Positions 20,175 through 29,072 of a stretch of DNA of 64,000 bases are shown piece by piece. A model generated the notes under the pieces. That model was given only the letters and a program-made list of their open reading frames with translations, was not told the origin of the DNA and ran no database searches. How positions within the stretch are numbered: position 1 is the first letter of the stretch; every line of letters begins with the position of its first letter. The stretch lies in contig NZ_CP146101.1 in assembly GCF_037023745.1 (NCBI RefSeq), positions 7,296,001-7,360,000 on the forward strand, given 5' to 3'. The position numbers and the translations under genes were made by a program. Source of the DNA: Streptomyces sp. SCSIO 30461. Its GTDB lineage: Bacteria; Actinomycetota; Actinomycetes; Streptomycetales; Streptomycetaceae.

Positions 20175-20444
20175 TCACATGGGGAAGTCGACGGACTCGA
20201 AGCGCCAGCGGTGCACCGGCCGACTGATCAGCTCCGGTGCGGGGTCGGGCAGTTCGGGCAGCGCCTCCGACTCGGGCCGCGCCGCCCACCAGGTCAGGAC
20301 CAGAACACGGCCCCCAGGCGCGCGGAAGGTCTCACGACGCAGGGGCGGCACACCCGGCAGCTCGCTCGCGCGGGCCCAGTCGAGCAGCTCGGTGCCCCGG
20401 CCATCGGCCGCGCGCGCCTCCCACATCAAGGTGACGACCGTCAT
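20175..20444 (-). CDS. Unknown 89-aa protein coupled to tsaD
   Basis: Not recognised. 89 aa, beginning [20 protein letters not shown] and ending [12 protein letters not shown]. The alternating hydrophobic strands ([15 protein letters not shown]) suggest a small ferredoxin-like fold such as the ABM group, but this is weak. Its ATG overlaps the tsaD stop by 4 nt (ATGA), so it is translationally coupled to tsaD and belongs to the tsaB-rimI-tsaD unit. No signal peptide or membrane segment. Confidence 0.7.
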   Translation of the reverse strand: MTVVTLMWEARAADGRGTELLDWARASELPGVPPLRRETFRAPGGRVLVLTWWAARPESEALPELPDPAPELISRPVHRWRFESVDFPM

Positions 20445-21610
20445 GAGTACAGATTGTCCTTGCTGAGCTCATGCAGATGGTCATGGCCGTGGTCATGGCC
20501 GTGGTCATGGCCGTGGTCATGGCCGTGGTCATGGCCGTGGTCATGGCCGTGAGCCTGAGCGGAATGCGCGCCCGGCACATGCGGATCGGTCACCGGCAGC
20601 GACGAGTCGGCCGACAGCTCCCAGTCCGACGGCGGCCTGTTGCGTGCCACCATCTCCGCGCCCAGCGCGGCCACCATCGCACCGTTGTCCGTGCACAGCT
20701 TGGGACGCGGCACCCGCAGCCGGATACCGGCCGCATCGCACCGCTCCCGGGCCAGGGCGCGCAGCCGCGAGTTCGCCGCCACACCGCCGCCGATCATCAG
20801 ATGGTCGACGCCCTCGTCCTTGCAGGCCCGGACCGCCTTGCGGGTCAACACATCCACCACGGCCTCCTGGAAGGAGGCGGCCACATCCCGTACGGGCACC
20901 TCCTCGCCCGCGTTGCGCTTGGCCTCGATCCAGCGGGCCACAGCGGTCTTGAGCCCGGAGAAGGAGAAGTCGTACGCGGGGTCGCGCGGACCGCTCAAAC
21001 CGCGCGGGAACGCGATCGCCCCCGGATCTCCCTCCCTCGCCAGCCGGTCGATGACGGGCCCGCCCGGGAAGCCCAGCTGGAGCACGCGTGCGATCTTGTC
21101 GAAGGCCTCACCCGCCGCGTCGTCGATGGTGGCGCCCATCGGCCGTACATCGCTGGTGATGTCGGGAGCGAGCAGCAGCGACGAGTGACCGCCCGAGACC
21201 AGCAGCGCCATGGTGGGCTCGGGCAGCGGCCCGTGCTCCAGCTGGTCCACGCAGATGTGCGAGGCTAGGTGGTTCACCCCGTAGAGCGGCTTGCCCAGGG
21301 CATACGCGTACGCCTTCGCCGCCGACACCCCCACCAGCAGCGCACCCGCGAGCCCGGGGCCGGCCGTCACGGCGATCCCGTCCAGGTCCCTCGCGGTGAC
21401 CCCGGCCTCCTTCAGGGCGCGCTCGATCGTCGGGACCATCGCCTCCAGGTGCGCGCGCGAGGCGACCTCGGGTACGACTCCGCCGAAGCGTGCGTGCTCG
21501 TCGACGCTGGAGGCGATGGCGTCGGCGAGCAGGGTGGTGCCGCGGACGATGCCGACGCCCGTCTCGTCGCAGGACGTCTCGATGCCGAGCACGAGCGGTT
21601 CGTCAGCCAT
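20441..21610 (-). CDS. tsaD: tRNA threonylcarbamoyladenosine transferase TsaD with HGHD tail
   Basis: Transfers the threonylcarbamoyl group to A37 of ANN-reading tRNAs (t6A). 389 aa, longer than the usual 340 or so. The ASKHA core has [11 protein letters not shown] at the N terminus, the Fe-binding NHLASHI motif, LVSGGHSSL, and [11 protein letters not shown]. The extra length is a C-terminal tail with six HGHD units and one HLHE, encoded by a 12-bp tandem repeat; a metal-buffering or binding role is inference. Genes tsaB, rimI and tsaD overlap in that order, and tsaE lies 2.4 kb upstream in another leftward unit. Confidence 0.97.
   Translation of the reverse strand: MADEPLVLGIETSCDETGVGIVRGTTLLADAIASSVDEHARFGGVVPEVASRAHLEAMVPTIERALKEAGVTARDLDGIAVTAGPGLAGALLVGVSAAKAYAYALGKPLYGVNHLASHICVDQLEHGPLPEPTMALLVSGGHSSLLLAPDITSDVRPMGATIDDAAGEAFDKIARVLQLGFPGGPVIDRLAREGDPGAIAFPRGLSGPRDPAYDFSFSGLKTAVARWIEAKRNAGEEVPVRDVAASFQEAVVDVLTRKAVRACKDEGVDHLMIGGGVAANSRLRALARERCDAAGIRLRVPRPKLCTDNGAMVAALGAEMVARNRPPSDWELSADSSLPVTDPHVPGAHSAQAHGHDHGHDHGHDHGHDHGHDHGHDHLHELSKDNLYS
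20481..20552. repeat. 12-bp tandem repeat inside tsaD
   Basis: Five perfect copies of TCATGGCCGTGG (20481-20540) and a sixth with one change. Read leftward it encodes repeating HGHD. Being 12 bp, copy changes keep the frame, so this is a candidate length-variable locus. Confidence 0.95.
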
Positions 21611-22205
21611 GGTTATCAGTTCCTTGTACGTGGCCGTGTACGGGTCGGTCCGAGGGAGCGCCCGAGAGGGTGTCGGGGGCGCCCGCGTCGCGGACGCTCA
21701 GGCGCATCACGAGGGCGTCGATGTTGCCGGGCTGGTAGTAGCCGCGGCGGAACCCGATCGGCTCGAAGCCGAAGCGCTCGTACAGCTTCTGCGCCCGGGT
21801 GTTGTCGACGCGCACTTCCAGGAGCACCTCTTCGCATTCGCTCGCGGTGGCCTGCTGGAGCAGGTCGGTGAGCAGCCGCGCGCCGAGTCCGGTGCCCCAC
21901 TGCTCGCGGGCGACGGCGATGGTCTGTACGTCCCCGAGCCCACCGGCGGCGGCCAGGCCCGCGTAGCCGACGATCCGGCCGCTCCCGGGCGCTCCCGTCT
22001 CGGCGACGACGTAGTGGCGGGTGGCGCCGGGTCCGCGTGCGTGGGCGAGCTCCGACCAGAACATCCCCGGGGACCAGGCGTCCTCGGGGAAGAGGTCGTG
22101 TTCCAGCTTCAGCACCGGCTCGATGTCCCACCAGCGCATCTCACGCAGTACCGCCGGCGCCCCGGTGGGCCGCAGCGCGGCGGTCGTGTCGTGCCCGCCG
22201 CTCAC
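21603..22205 (-). CDS. rimI: Ribosomal-protein-alanine N-acetyltransferase RimI
   Basis: GNAT acetyltransferase; RimI acetylates the N-terminal Ala of S18, using acetyl-CoA. 200 aa. Motif A is [19 protein letters not shown] and motif B includes [19 protein letters not shown], both typical. The N-terminal [10 protein letters not shown] block is a RimI hallmark. The C-terminal 30 residues extend beyond the usual length. It overlaps tsaD by 8 nt and tsaB by 4 nt, so all three are coupled. Confidence 0.92.
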   Translation of the reverse strand: MSGGHDTTAALRPTGAPAVLREMRWWDIEPVLKLEHDLFPEDAWSPGMFWSELAHARGPGATRHYVVAETGAPGSGRIVGYAGLAAAGGLGDVQTIAVAREQWGTGLGARLLTDLLQQATASECEEVLLEVRVDNTRAQKLYERFGFEPIGFRRGYYQPGNIDALVMRLSVRDAGAPDTLSGAPSDRPVHGHVQGTDNHG

Positions 22206-22855
22206 GACGGCGTGACCACCTTGTAGTTCTTGGGCACCTGGGCGTCCGGACGGCGCAGATAGAGCGGCCTGGGCGGCAGCAGCTCCTCACCGGAGGTGAG
22301 CTTCTCCGCGGCGAGCGACGCCAGCGCGGCGGCCGACTGGTGCTCCGGGCCGCGGGCGTCGGGGAAGGACTCCGGGTAGAGCAGCGCGCCCGCGCCGACC
22401 ACCGGCAGCCCGGCGAGACGGTCGGCGATCTCCGCGGGGCGGTCGACGGCCGGTTCGCCCACCCGGTTGCGGAAGCCGTCGTAGCGCGCCCAGTAGACCT
22501 CCTTGCGGCGCGCGTCGGTCGCCACCGCGAACGGCCCCTCGATCCCGGCGGCGTAGGCGAGGCCGTCCAGCGTGCACAGCCCGTGCACCGGAACGCCGAG
22601 TGCCGAGCCGAAGGTCGTGGCCGTCACCAGGCCGACCCGCAGCCCGGTGTACGGTCCTGGACCGATGCCGACCACGAGTTCCGTGACGGCGTCCAGCGCC
22701 AGCCCCGCGTCCGCGAGGACGCGGTCGACTGCGGGCAGCAGGAGTTCCCCATGTCGGCGGGCGTCGGTCGATGTGGCCTCGGCGACGACGGATGTGCCGT
22801 CGTGGAGGGCGGCGGTGACGGCTGGGGTGGCGGTATCAACGGCGAGCAAGAGCAC
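22202..22855 (-). CDS. tsaB: t6A synthesis scaffold protein TsaB
   Basis: Inactive ASKHA paralogue that dimerises with TsaD and recruits TsaE for t6A formation. 217 aa from GTG. LLLAVDTATPAVTAAL at the N terminus, RRHGELLLPAVDRVL, and GIGPGPYTGLRVGL are the family signatures. First gene of the tsaB-rimI-tsaD unit, divergent from the gene at 22960 across a 104-bp gap that must hold both promoters. Confidence 0.96.
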   Translation of the reverse strand: MLLLAVDTATPAVTAALHDGTSVVAEATSTDARRHGELLLPAVDRVLADAGLALDAVTELVVGIGPGPYTGLRVGLVTATTFGSALGVPVHGLCTLDGLAYAAGIEGPFAVATDARRKEVYWARYDGFRNRVGEPAVDRPAEIADRLAGLPVVGAGALLYPESFPDARGPEHQSAAALASLAAEKLTSGEELLPPRPLYLRRPDAQVPKNYKVVTPS

Positions 22856-22959
22856 GCGAACAGCCTACGGCCACGACAGCCGGGCACGGCGTCCTGTGAC
22901 GGGCGGCCCCTGCTGCTACCGTCAGCCGCGTACGCAGCAGAGCAGACAAGGGGAGCAGG

Positions 22960-23523
22960 GTGGCCAGGAGCAGCTCGGGAATGGTGGCCGGGCTCACCGC
23001 GGCGGCGCTCGCCGTGGTCGGCTTCCTCGCCTACCAGGCGTCCGCGAACGTCCCCGACGACCTCGGTCGGCCCGCCACGGCAGGGCACTCCCCCGGCGCG
23101 GAGCCGCCCGGCAGCGCCGCGGACCAGCCGCGGCCCGATCCCCTCGCCGTGCCCGCGAAGTCCGGCAAGGGCGTGCGGGTGGTGTACGCGCTGGGCGAGC
23201 GGCGGGTCTGGCTGGTCGGCGCCGACGGCAAGGCGACGCATACGTTCCCCGTCGCGCCGAGCACGGTGAGCCCGCTGCCCGGGACGTATGAGGTGACCTC
23301 GCGCAGCGCCGACATCCGCGGCTCGGACGGGGTGCCGATCGAGCACGTCGTGCGGTTCGCGACCGTCGACGGGGTGAGCATCGGGTTCAGTGCCGCGGTG
23401 GACGGGTCGATGCCGTATCCGGACCCGTCCCGCAAGACCGGCGGCGTGCGGATGAAGCGCGCGGACGGCGACGCCATGTGGGACTTCGCGGTGATCGAGA
23501 CCAAGGTCGTCGTCGTCCCGTAG
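22960..23523 (+). CDS. Secreted protein with degenerate L,D-transpeptidase-like domain
   Basis: 187 aa from GTG with AAGGGGAG upstream. N-terminal signal or anchor (about 8-28, TAAALAVVGFLAYQA), Pro-rich spacer to about 65, then a domain whose layout resembles YkuD: VVYALGERRVWLVGADGKA, a beta-rich middle, and a C-terminal GVRMKRADGDAMWDF. In active YkuD enzymes this end reads HGCxR; here the His and Cys positions are Thr and Gly (KTGGVRM). It is thus unlikely to cross-link peptidoglycan. The YkuD assignment is my inference from this pattern; the secretion signal is clear. Confidence 0.65.
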   Translation: MARSSSGMVAGLTAAALAVVGFLAYQASANVPDDLGRPATAGHSPGAEPPGSAADQPRPDPLAVPAKSGKGVRVVYALGERRVWLVGADGKATHTFPVAPSTVSPLPGTYEVTSRSADIRGSDGVPIEHVVRFATVDGVSIGFSAAVDGSMPYPDPSRKTGGVRMKRADGDAMWDFAVIETKVVVVP

Positions 23524-23607
23524 CGCCCGCTGCTCCCGGTTCCCCAGGAGGCGGACCCAGGGCCTTGGTCATCAGGCGGGAGCGGCGGCGCAAACCACCC
23601 GATCGTG

Positions 23608-23829
23608 CTACGCCGCGTGGCGCTGCTCCTCGTGTTCCGCGGCGCTCGTGGGCCTCACGGCGCCTGACGACGGATCTGCGGAGCCGCCTCCGTGCTCGCG
23701 TGGCGGGGTCGAGACCGCGCTGGCAGCCGCGCACGACGCCAGCAGATCCCGCATCGACACGGCAGAGGGTGCGGACGGGGACCGGGGCCGCGAGCGGGGA
23801 CCGGTCGCCTCGTGCTCGGGCGCGGACAT
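23608..23829 (-). CDS. Small 73-aa protein with an iron-box promoter
   Basis: Not recognised. 73 aa: a basic, Pro-Ser-rich start, a helical core SMRDLLASCAAASAVSTPP (about 25-43), and a polar tail. No signal peptide. An AGGAGG ribosome site lies 5 nt before the ATG. A palindrome matching iron-regulator boxes lies 32 nt further upstream. These two signals are why I call it a real gene despite its size. Induction under iron shortage is therefore inferred. It stands alone between tsaE and the 187-aa secreted protein. Confidence 0.68.
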   Translation of the reverse strand: MSAPEHEATGPRSRPRSPSAPSAVSMRDLLASCAAASAVSTPPREHGGGSADPSSGAVRPTSAAEHEEQRHAA

Positions 23830-23860
23830 GGATGCCTCCTGGTGCTCCGGGGGCAGGCAC

Positions 23861-23878
23861 GGTTAGGTAGACCTAACC
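23861..23878. promoter_or_regulatory. Iron box (IdeR/DmdR1-type operator)
   Basis: GGTTAGGTAGACCTAACC is a perfect 18-bp palindrome. Aligned from 23863, it agrees with the actinobacterial iron box TTAGGTTAGGCTAACCTAA at 14 of 19 positions. It sits 32-49 nt before the ATG of the 73-aa gene, where it would cover the promoter. Confidence 0.75.
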
Positions 23879-24034
23879 TGATCTCATCATCCATGTGACC
23901 ACGCCCGCAGCCAGGGGCGCAACATTTTGCCGACGTCTTGTCGGAACGTACACAAACGGACCGCGCCACGAAGACGCGGCTCGACGGACGCGGCTCGACG
24001 GAGGCAGAGCAAGGGACGCAGGCCGTTCGGACTC

Positions 24035-24589
24035 TCAGGCGGCGAGCCCGGCAAGACCGGCGCCGGTCCAGCGGGGACCGATCCCCGTGAGGGTGACCGT
24101 GCGGCGCTCGTCGTCCGTGCTGCCGACGACCCGGTGGATCACCACATGCAGCCGGTCGTCGGAGAGCTCTTCGACCTTGCCGTCGCCCCACTCCACGACC
24201 ACCACGGAATCCGGCAGCGAGACATCGAGGTCCAGGTCCTCCATCTCGTCCAGCCCCCCGCCCAACCGGTACGCGTCCACATGGACCAGGGCCGGGCCGC
24301 CGACCAGTGACGGGTGCACCCGGGCGATGACGAACGTCGGCGAGGTCACGGCGCCGCGCACCCCGAGGCCCTCGCCGAGTCCGCGGGTCAGGGTCGTCTT
24401 GCCCGCGCCGAGCTCACCACTGAGCATGACGAGGTCACCGGGCCGCAGCAGCCCGGCCAGTCGGCGGCCCAGCTCCTGCATCCGGTCCGGGGAGGTGAGG
24501 GTGAGACGGGCGGCGGCCGCGGTCGGTACGGCGGCCGCGGTCGCGGTCGCGGTCGCGGTCGTGTCAGCCTGGCTCTGCGGTGCTTCCAT
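24035..24589 (-). CDS. tsaE: tRNA t6A synthesis ATPase TsaE
   Basis: ATPase that resets the TsaBD complex during t6A synthesis. 184 aa. The P-loop GELGAGKTTLTRGL and the SPTFVIARVH, VDAYRL and VVVEWGDG motifs of the family are all present. The first 30 residues are an Ala-Thr repeat encoded by a GC-rich 6-bp repeat (24536-24562) and look non-essential. The ATG at 24589 lies inside the 3' end of the hydrolase gene (26-nt overlap), so the two are coupled. Confidence 0.95.
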   Translation of the reverse strand: MEAPQSQADTTATATATAAAVPTAAAARLTLTSPDRMQELGRRLAGLLRPGDLVMLSGELGAGKTTLTRGLGEGLGVRGAVTSPTFVIARVHPSLVGGPALVHVDAYRLGGGLDEMEDLDLDVSLPDSVVVVEWGDGKVEELSDDRLHVVIHRVVGSTDDERRTVTLTGIGPRWTGAGLAGLAA

Positions 24590-25790
24590 ACGTGCCAACG
24601 TTAGCCGCTGCCGGAACCGCCCCGACCCGCACCAGCAGGTCGGCAAGCCGGTCGGTGACCACCACCGGATGCTCCAGCATCACCAGATGGCCGGCATCCG
24701 GGACGATCACCAGTTCGGAGTCGGGCAGCAGATCCGAGATCGCCTCACTGTGCGTGCTGGGCGTGACCAGATCCCGATCCCCGGCCAGGACCAGCACCGG
24801 GACCTCCTGGAAGACCTCCAGCGCCGCCGCCTTGTCATGCTCGGCGAAAGCCGGGTAGAACTCGGCGACCACATCGATCGGGGTGCCCTCGATCATGCGC
24901 TCGGCGAACCGGGCCACCGCCGGATCCACGTCCTTCGAGCTGAACGAGTAGCGCTTGATCAGCCCCGCGAACAGATCCGCCGTCGCCCGCCGCCCGCGCT
25001 CGACCAGATCCGCCTGGGAGCCCAGCGCCTTCAGCACTCCCGGCAGCACCCGCCGCACCACGTTCACACCCGCGACCGGCAAGCCGTAGTTCACCTCGCC
25101 GAGCCGTCCGGCCGACGTCCCCACGAACGCGACGCCGACCACCCGCTCCCGGATCAGCTCGGGGTACGACTCGGCCAGCGCCATCATCGTCATCCCGCCC
25201 ATCGAGTGGCCCGCCAGCACCAACGGGCCCTCGGGAGCCGCCGCGTCGATGACCGCCTTCAGATCCCGGCCGAGTTGGTCGATCGAGACCGCGGTCCCGT
25301 CCGGCCCGGACTGGTCCATGCCGCGCCCCGAACGCCCATGGCTGCGCTGATCCCAGTGGACGGTGCGGATCAGCCCGCGCAGCGCGGCTCGCTGGAAGTG
25401 CCAGGAGTCCTGGCTGAGGCAGTAGCCGTGGCTGAACACGACGGTGACCGGCGCCGGCGACTTGCGGCCGAACAGCCTGCGCCTGCGCGGTCCGACACCT
25501 CCCGCGTCCGGATCGACCTCGTCGGTCTCGTAGTAGAGGGTCGTACCGTCGTCCGACGTGGCCCGGCCCGGTGTGCCGCGCAGCGACCCATAGGGGCCCG
25601 AGGCGTCCAGCGCGAGCCGTGCCTTGCGTCGCATCCCGCGGCCCACGGTCATCCGCTCTATGGCGACGCCCGCCGCCGCACCGGCGGCGATCACCCCTAT
25701 GGCGGCGCCGGCGAAGCCCGCCCGGCGCCAGTTGCCCGTGGCCGCGTCGGTCACCGCCGCCGCCACGTCCCCCGCGCTGCTCTCGCTCAC
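24564..25790 (-). CDS. Alpha/beta hydrolase with N-terminal membrane segment
   Basis: 408 aa. A hydrophobic stretch (about 24-46) suggests a membrane anchor. The hydrolase core has VTVVFSHGYCLSQDSWHF, the nucleophile elbow GHSMGG, and the C-terminal GDRDLVTP and PDAGHLVMLEH carrying the acid and His of the triad. The substrate is unknown. In Streptomyces this gene typically sits between alr and tsaE, as here, and overlaps tsaE by 26 nt. Confidence 0.9.
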   Translation of the reverse strand: MSESSAGDVAAAVTDAATGNWRRAGFAGAAIGVIAAGAAAGVAIERMTVGRGMRRKARLALDASGPYGSLRGTPGRATSDDGTTLYYETDEVDPDAGGVGPRRRRLFGRKSPAPVTVVFSHGYCLSQDSWHFQRAALRGLIRTVHWDQRSHGRSGRGMDQSGPDGTAVSIDQLGRDLKAVIDAAAPEGPLVLAGHSMGGMTMMALAESYPELIRERVVGVAFVGTSAGRLGEVNYGLPVAGVNVVRRVLPGVLKALGSQADLVERGRRATADLFAGLIKRYSFSSKDVDPAVARFAERMIEGTPIDVVAEFYPAFAEHDKAAALEVFQEVPVLVLAGDRDLVTPSTHSEAISDLLPDSELVIVPDAGHLVMLEHPVVVTDRLADLLVRVGAVPAAANVGTYGSTAEPG

Positions 25791-25833
25791 CGTGCCTGCT
25801 CCTATAGGTCGGTCGGTTGGGGTCGCTTGCCCG

Positions 25834-26991
25834 TTACCCGTCGAGCTCGTTGAGATGGACGCGCGTTACACGCGCCCCGATCCGGGTCACGATCTCGTAC
25901 GCGATCGTGTCCGCCGCCTCCGCCCAGTCCTCCGCGGTGGGCTCGCCCCGGTCGCCGGGGCCGAACAGCACCGCGACGTCCCCCTCCTGGACCCGGGCCG
26001 CGCCGTCCGGACCGAGGTCCACCACGAACTGGTCCATGGCGACCCGGCCGGCCACTCGCCGCCAGGCACCGCCCACCAGGACCGGGCCGCGGCCCGACGC
26101 ATGGCGCGGGATACCGTCCGCGTAACCGACGGGGACGAGGCCGAGCGCGGTCTCCGTGTCGGTGATGTAGTGGTGCCCGTAACTGACCCCGTGGCCTGCG
26201 GGGACGCCCTTGACCAGCGCCACGGACACCTTGAGCGTCATCACCGGCCGCAGACCGAAGTCGGCCGGTGTGCCGAGTTCCGGGCTGGGCGAGATGCCGT
26301 ACATCGCGATCCCCGTACGCACCAGGTCGAGATGGGTCTCCGGCAGGGACAGCGTGGCCGGGGAGTTGGCGATGTGCCGCACCTCCGGCTCGATTCCCTC
26401 CTTCTCCGCGTAGGCCACCAGATCTCTGAAGACGGACAGTTGAGCGGCGATGGAGGGGTGGCCAGGCTCGTCCGCGCAGGCGAAGTGCGACCACAGCCCG
26501 GTGACCCTGACGCTGCCCGTCGCCTCGGCGGCGCGAGCTTCGGCGACGAGCGAGGCCCAGTCCGCCGGCTGGCAGCCGCTCCGGCCGAGCCCCGTGTCGG
26601 CCTTGAGCTGGATCCTGGCCGTACGGCCCGCCTCACGCGCGGCCCGCACCACCTCACCCAGCGCCCAGGGGTCGCTCACCCCCATGTCCACATCCGCCTC
26701 GACGGCTTCGCGCCAAGGCCCGCCCGGGGTCCAGAGCCAGCACAGCACCCTGGCGTCGATCCCGGCGGCCCTCAGGGCAAGCGCCTCCTCCGGGGTGGCG
26801 GTGCCGAGCCAGGTCGCGCCCGCGGCGAGCGCGGCCTTCGCGCAGGGCACCATCCCGTGCCCGTACCCGTCGGACTTCACCACGGCCATGACGGCGGCAC
26901 GGGGCGCCCTCGCGCGCAGTGCGCGGACGTTGTCGCGCAGGGCGGCGAGGTCGATCTCGGCCCGGGCTCGGAAGGGTGCGTTCTGGTTCAT
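25834..26991 (-). CDS. alr: Alanine racemase
   Basis: PLP enzyme that converts L-Ala to D-Ala for peptidoglycan. 385 aa from ATG 26991. Lys39 in AVVKSDGYGHG binds PLP; the ADTGLGRSG, HFACADE, MYGISPSP and VSYGHHY motifs (the last with the catalytic Tyr) and the C-terminal barrel MDQFVVDLGP are present. An in-frame ATG at 27156 would add 55 residues with no support. It lies 43 bp upstream of the hydrolase gene. Confidence 0.97.
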   Translation of the reverse strand: MNQNAPFRARAEIDLAALRDNVRALRARAPRAAVMAVVKSDGYGHGMVPCAKAALAAGATWLGTATPEEALALRAAGIDARVLCWLWTPGGPWREAVEADVDMGVSDPWALGEVVRAAREAGRTARIQLKADTGLGRSGCQPADWASLVAEARAAEATGSVRVTGLWSHFACADEPGHPSIAAQLSVFRDLVAYAEKEGIEPEVRHIANSPATLSLPETHLDLVRTGIAMYGISPSPELGTPADFGLRPVMTLKVSVALVKGVPAGHGVSYGHHYITDTETALGLVPVGYADGIPRHASGRGPVLVGGAWRRVAGRVAMDQFVVDLGPDGAARVQEGDVAVLFGPGDRGEPTAEDWAEAADTIAYEIVTRIGARVTRVHLNELDG

Positions 26992-27201
26992 CGCGGCCCA
27001 GTGTCTCAGAGGCCCCCGGCATAGTTCGTACGGCAACGACCGCGAGTGGTGCTGGTCACCCGCGCGTATCAGGATGTGGTCCCGCCGCCCGGCGAACTGT
27101 GGTCGTTTCACGCCTCGGGGTGCCATCGGCCCGCGCAGCGCGCGGGCCGCTTCCACGGCCAGGTCGTGTCGCGCCTCATCGCGCGAAGAGGTCCGCGGCG
27201 G

Positions 27202-28635
27202 TCACGGCGCGGCCGTGTCACGCCACGCCCGGGGGATCGCATCGGCCACGTCATGCGCCGACAGGGGGGCGCCGCGGGAAGCCATCCGGCCCGCGAGCCC
27301 GTGCAGATACGCGCCCACCGACGCGGCGTCGAACGGTTCGAGGCCCCCGGCGAGCAGAGAGCCCGTCAGCCCGGACAGCACATCCCCGCTGCCGGCGGTC
27401 GCCAGCCACGACGTGCCCGTCGCGTTCACCCGGACCGGGCGGCGCGGATCCGGGTCGGCGACAAGGGTGGTCGAGCCCTTGAGCAGCACCGTCGCGCCGT
27501 AGGTCTCCGCCAGCCGCCGAACGGAGGCGAGCCGGGCGCCCTCGACCTCCTCACGCGACACGCCGAGCAGCGCGGCGGCCTCGCCCGCGTGGGGGGTGAG
27601 CAGGGTGGCGGCGGTTCGGGCCCGGACCGCCGCCGGGTCGAGCGCCCGCAGCCCGTCGGCGTCCACCAGCACCGGCACATCCGTGTCCAGTACCTCCGCG
27701 ACCCCGGGTCCGTCGCCCAGGCCGGGGCCCACGACCCAGGCCTGCACCCGTCCCGCCTTCGCGGGGGGCCAGCCGTGCACCAGGGTCTCCGGGAAACGGG
27801 CGATGACGGCGTCCGCCGCCGGGCCCACGTACCGCACCGCACCGGCACCGGCGCGCAGTGCGCCGGCAACCGCGAGCACGGCCGCGCCGGGATAGCGGAC
27901 GGACCCGGCGACCACGCCGATGACGCCACGGCGGTACTTGTCGCTCTCGGCGGTGGGGCGCGGCAGCAGCCGGGCCACGTCCGCGTGTTGCAGCGCCTCT
28001 GCATCGGGCACCGATGGCAGGTACGGCTCCAGGCCGATGCCGATGAGCCGGACGGCACCCGCGTACTCGTGGGCCGGATCGATCAGCAGCCCGGGCTTGT
28101 ACGTACCGAACGTGACCGTCGCGTCGGCCCGCAGCGACTCCCCCCTGACCTCCCCCGTGTCCGCCTCGACACCGCTGGGCAGGTCGACGGCGACAACGGG
28201 CGCGCCGCAGCCGCGAGCGGCCCGGGCGAGCGGGACCGCGTCGGGGCGCAGGCCGCCGCGACCACCGATGCCGGTGACGCCGTCGAGCACCAGGTCGGCG
28301 GAGGCGAGCACCTGGTACGGGTCGTCCGCGACCCGGCCACCGGCCTTCAGCAGCGCGTCGAGCCCACCCTTGTGCGCCTTGTCGGGCGCGAGGAGCACGG
28401 CATCCACGCGGGCCCCCCTGCGGCAGAGCCTGGCCCCCGCGTGGAGGGCGTCGCCCCCGTTGTCCCCGCTGCCCACCAGCAGGACGACACGGGCCCCGTA
28501 CACCCGCTGGAGCAGCCCGGCGACCGCGGCGGCGAGGCCCGCGGCGGCGCGCTGCATGAGCGCGCCCTCGGGGAGGCGGGACATGAGGGCGGCTTCGGCT
28601 TGGCGGACGGTGTCCACGCGGTACGCATGACGCAT
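27202..28635 (-). CDS. nnr: Bifunctional NAD(P)HX epimerase / ADP-dependent dehydratase
   Basis: Repairs hydrated NADH and NADPH. 477 aa. The N-terminal epimerase half (1-215) has VLLVGSGDNGGDALHAGARL and VAVDLPSGV. The C-terminal ribokinase-like dehydratase half (225-475) has GVIGVVAGS, VDADGLRAL, LTPHAGEAA and the catalytic NATGTSWLATAGSGDVLSG. Both halves are intact. It lies between acpS and alr, a standard Streptomyces arrangement. Confidence 0.96.
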   Translation of the reverse strand: MRHAYRVDTVRQAEAALMSRLPEGALMQRAAAGLAAAVAGLLQRVYGARVVLLVGSGDNGGDALHAGARLCRRGARVDAVLLAPDKAHKGGLDALLKAGGRVADDPYQVLASADLVLDGVTGIGGRGGLRPDAVPLARAARGCGAPVVAVDLPSGVEADTGEVRGESLRADATVTFGTYKPGLLIDPAHEYAGAVRLIGIGLEPYLPSVPDAEALQHADVARLLPRPTAESDKYRRGVIGVVAGSVRYPGAAVLAVAGALRAGAGAVRYVGPAADAVIARFPETLVHGWPPAKAGRVQAWVVGPGLGDGPGVAEVLDTDVPVLVDADGLRALDPAAVRARTAATLLTPHAGEAAALLGVSREEVEGARLASVRRLAETYGATVLLKGSTTLVADPDPRRPVRVNATGTSWLATAGSGDVLSGLTGSLLAGGLEPFDAASVGAYLHGLAGRMASRGAPLSAHDVADAIPRAWRDTAAP

Positions 28636-28703
28636 GCTCAGAGTCTCCCCCGTGTACGGGTTTTTGGCGGCCGGCCCATGCCGGGCCGGTCACGCCACCA
28701 CAC

Positions 28704-29072
28704 CTACGCCTCCGCCACCACCATCGCGGAGGCGACACCCGCGTCGTGGCTCAGCGATACGTGCCACCTCCGCACCCCCCGCTTCGCCGCGGCGGCCGCC
28801 ACGGTGCCGCTGACCCTGAGCCGCGGCTGTCCCGACTCCTCGACGTAGACCTCGCAGTCGGTCCACAGCAGTCCGGCAGGCGCGCCCAGCGCCTTCGCGA
28901 CAGCCTCCTTCGCGGCGAAGCGAGCCGCGAGGGAGGCCGTACCGCGGCGCTCACCGCTGGGCAGCAGCAGCTCGCTGTCGAGGAAGAGACGGTCCGCGAG
29001 TGCCGGTGTGCGGCGCAGCGCCTCACCGAAACGGTCGATCTCGGCGACGTCGATCCCCACCCCGATGATCAT
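28704..29072 (-). CDS. acpS: Holo-[acyl-carrier-protein] synthase
   Basis: Attaches 4'-phosphopantetheine from CoA to apo-ACP of fatty-acid synthesis. 122 aa, typical AcpS size. GIGVDxxE-type start ([11 protein letters not shown]) with the Mg-binding Asp, and [14 protein letters not shown] with the second ligand Glu, are intact; WHVSLSHD follows. It overlaps the glmS stop by 4 nt (ATGA). Confidence 0.97.
   Translation of the reverse strand: MIIGVGIDVAEIDRFGEALRRTPALADRLFLDSELLLPSGERRGTASLAARFAAKEAVAKALGAPAGLLWTDCEVYVEESGQPRLRVSGTVAAAAAKRGVRRWHVSLSHDAGVASAMVVAEA

Noticed and set aside
20481..20552. Short regular repeats as a CRISPR array
   Set aside because: Units are 12 bp, directly abutting with no spacers, and lie in frame inside tsaD.
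24536..24562. GCGGTC repeats as a binding-site cluster
   Set aside because: Simple hexamer repeat within tsaE coding for an Ala-Thr run; no further signal.
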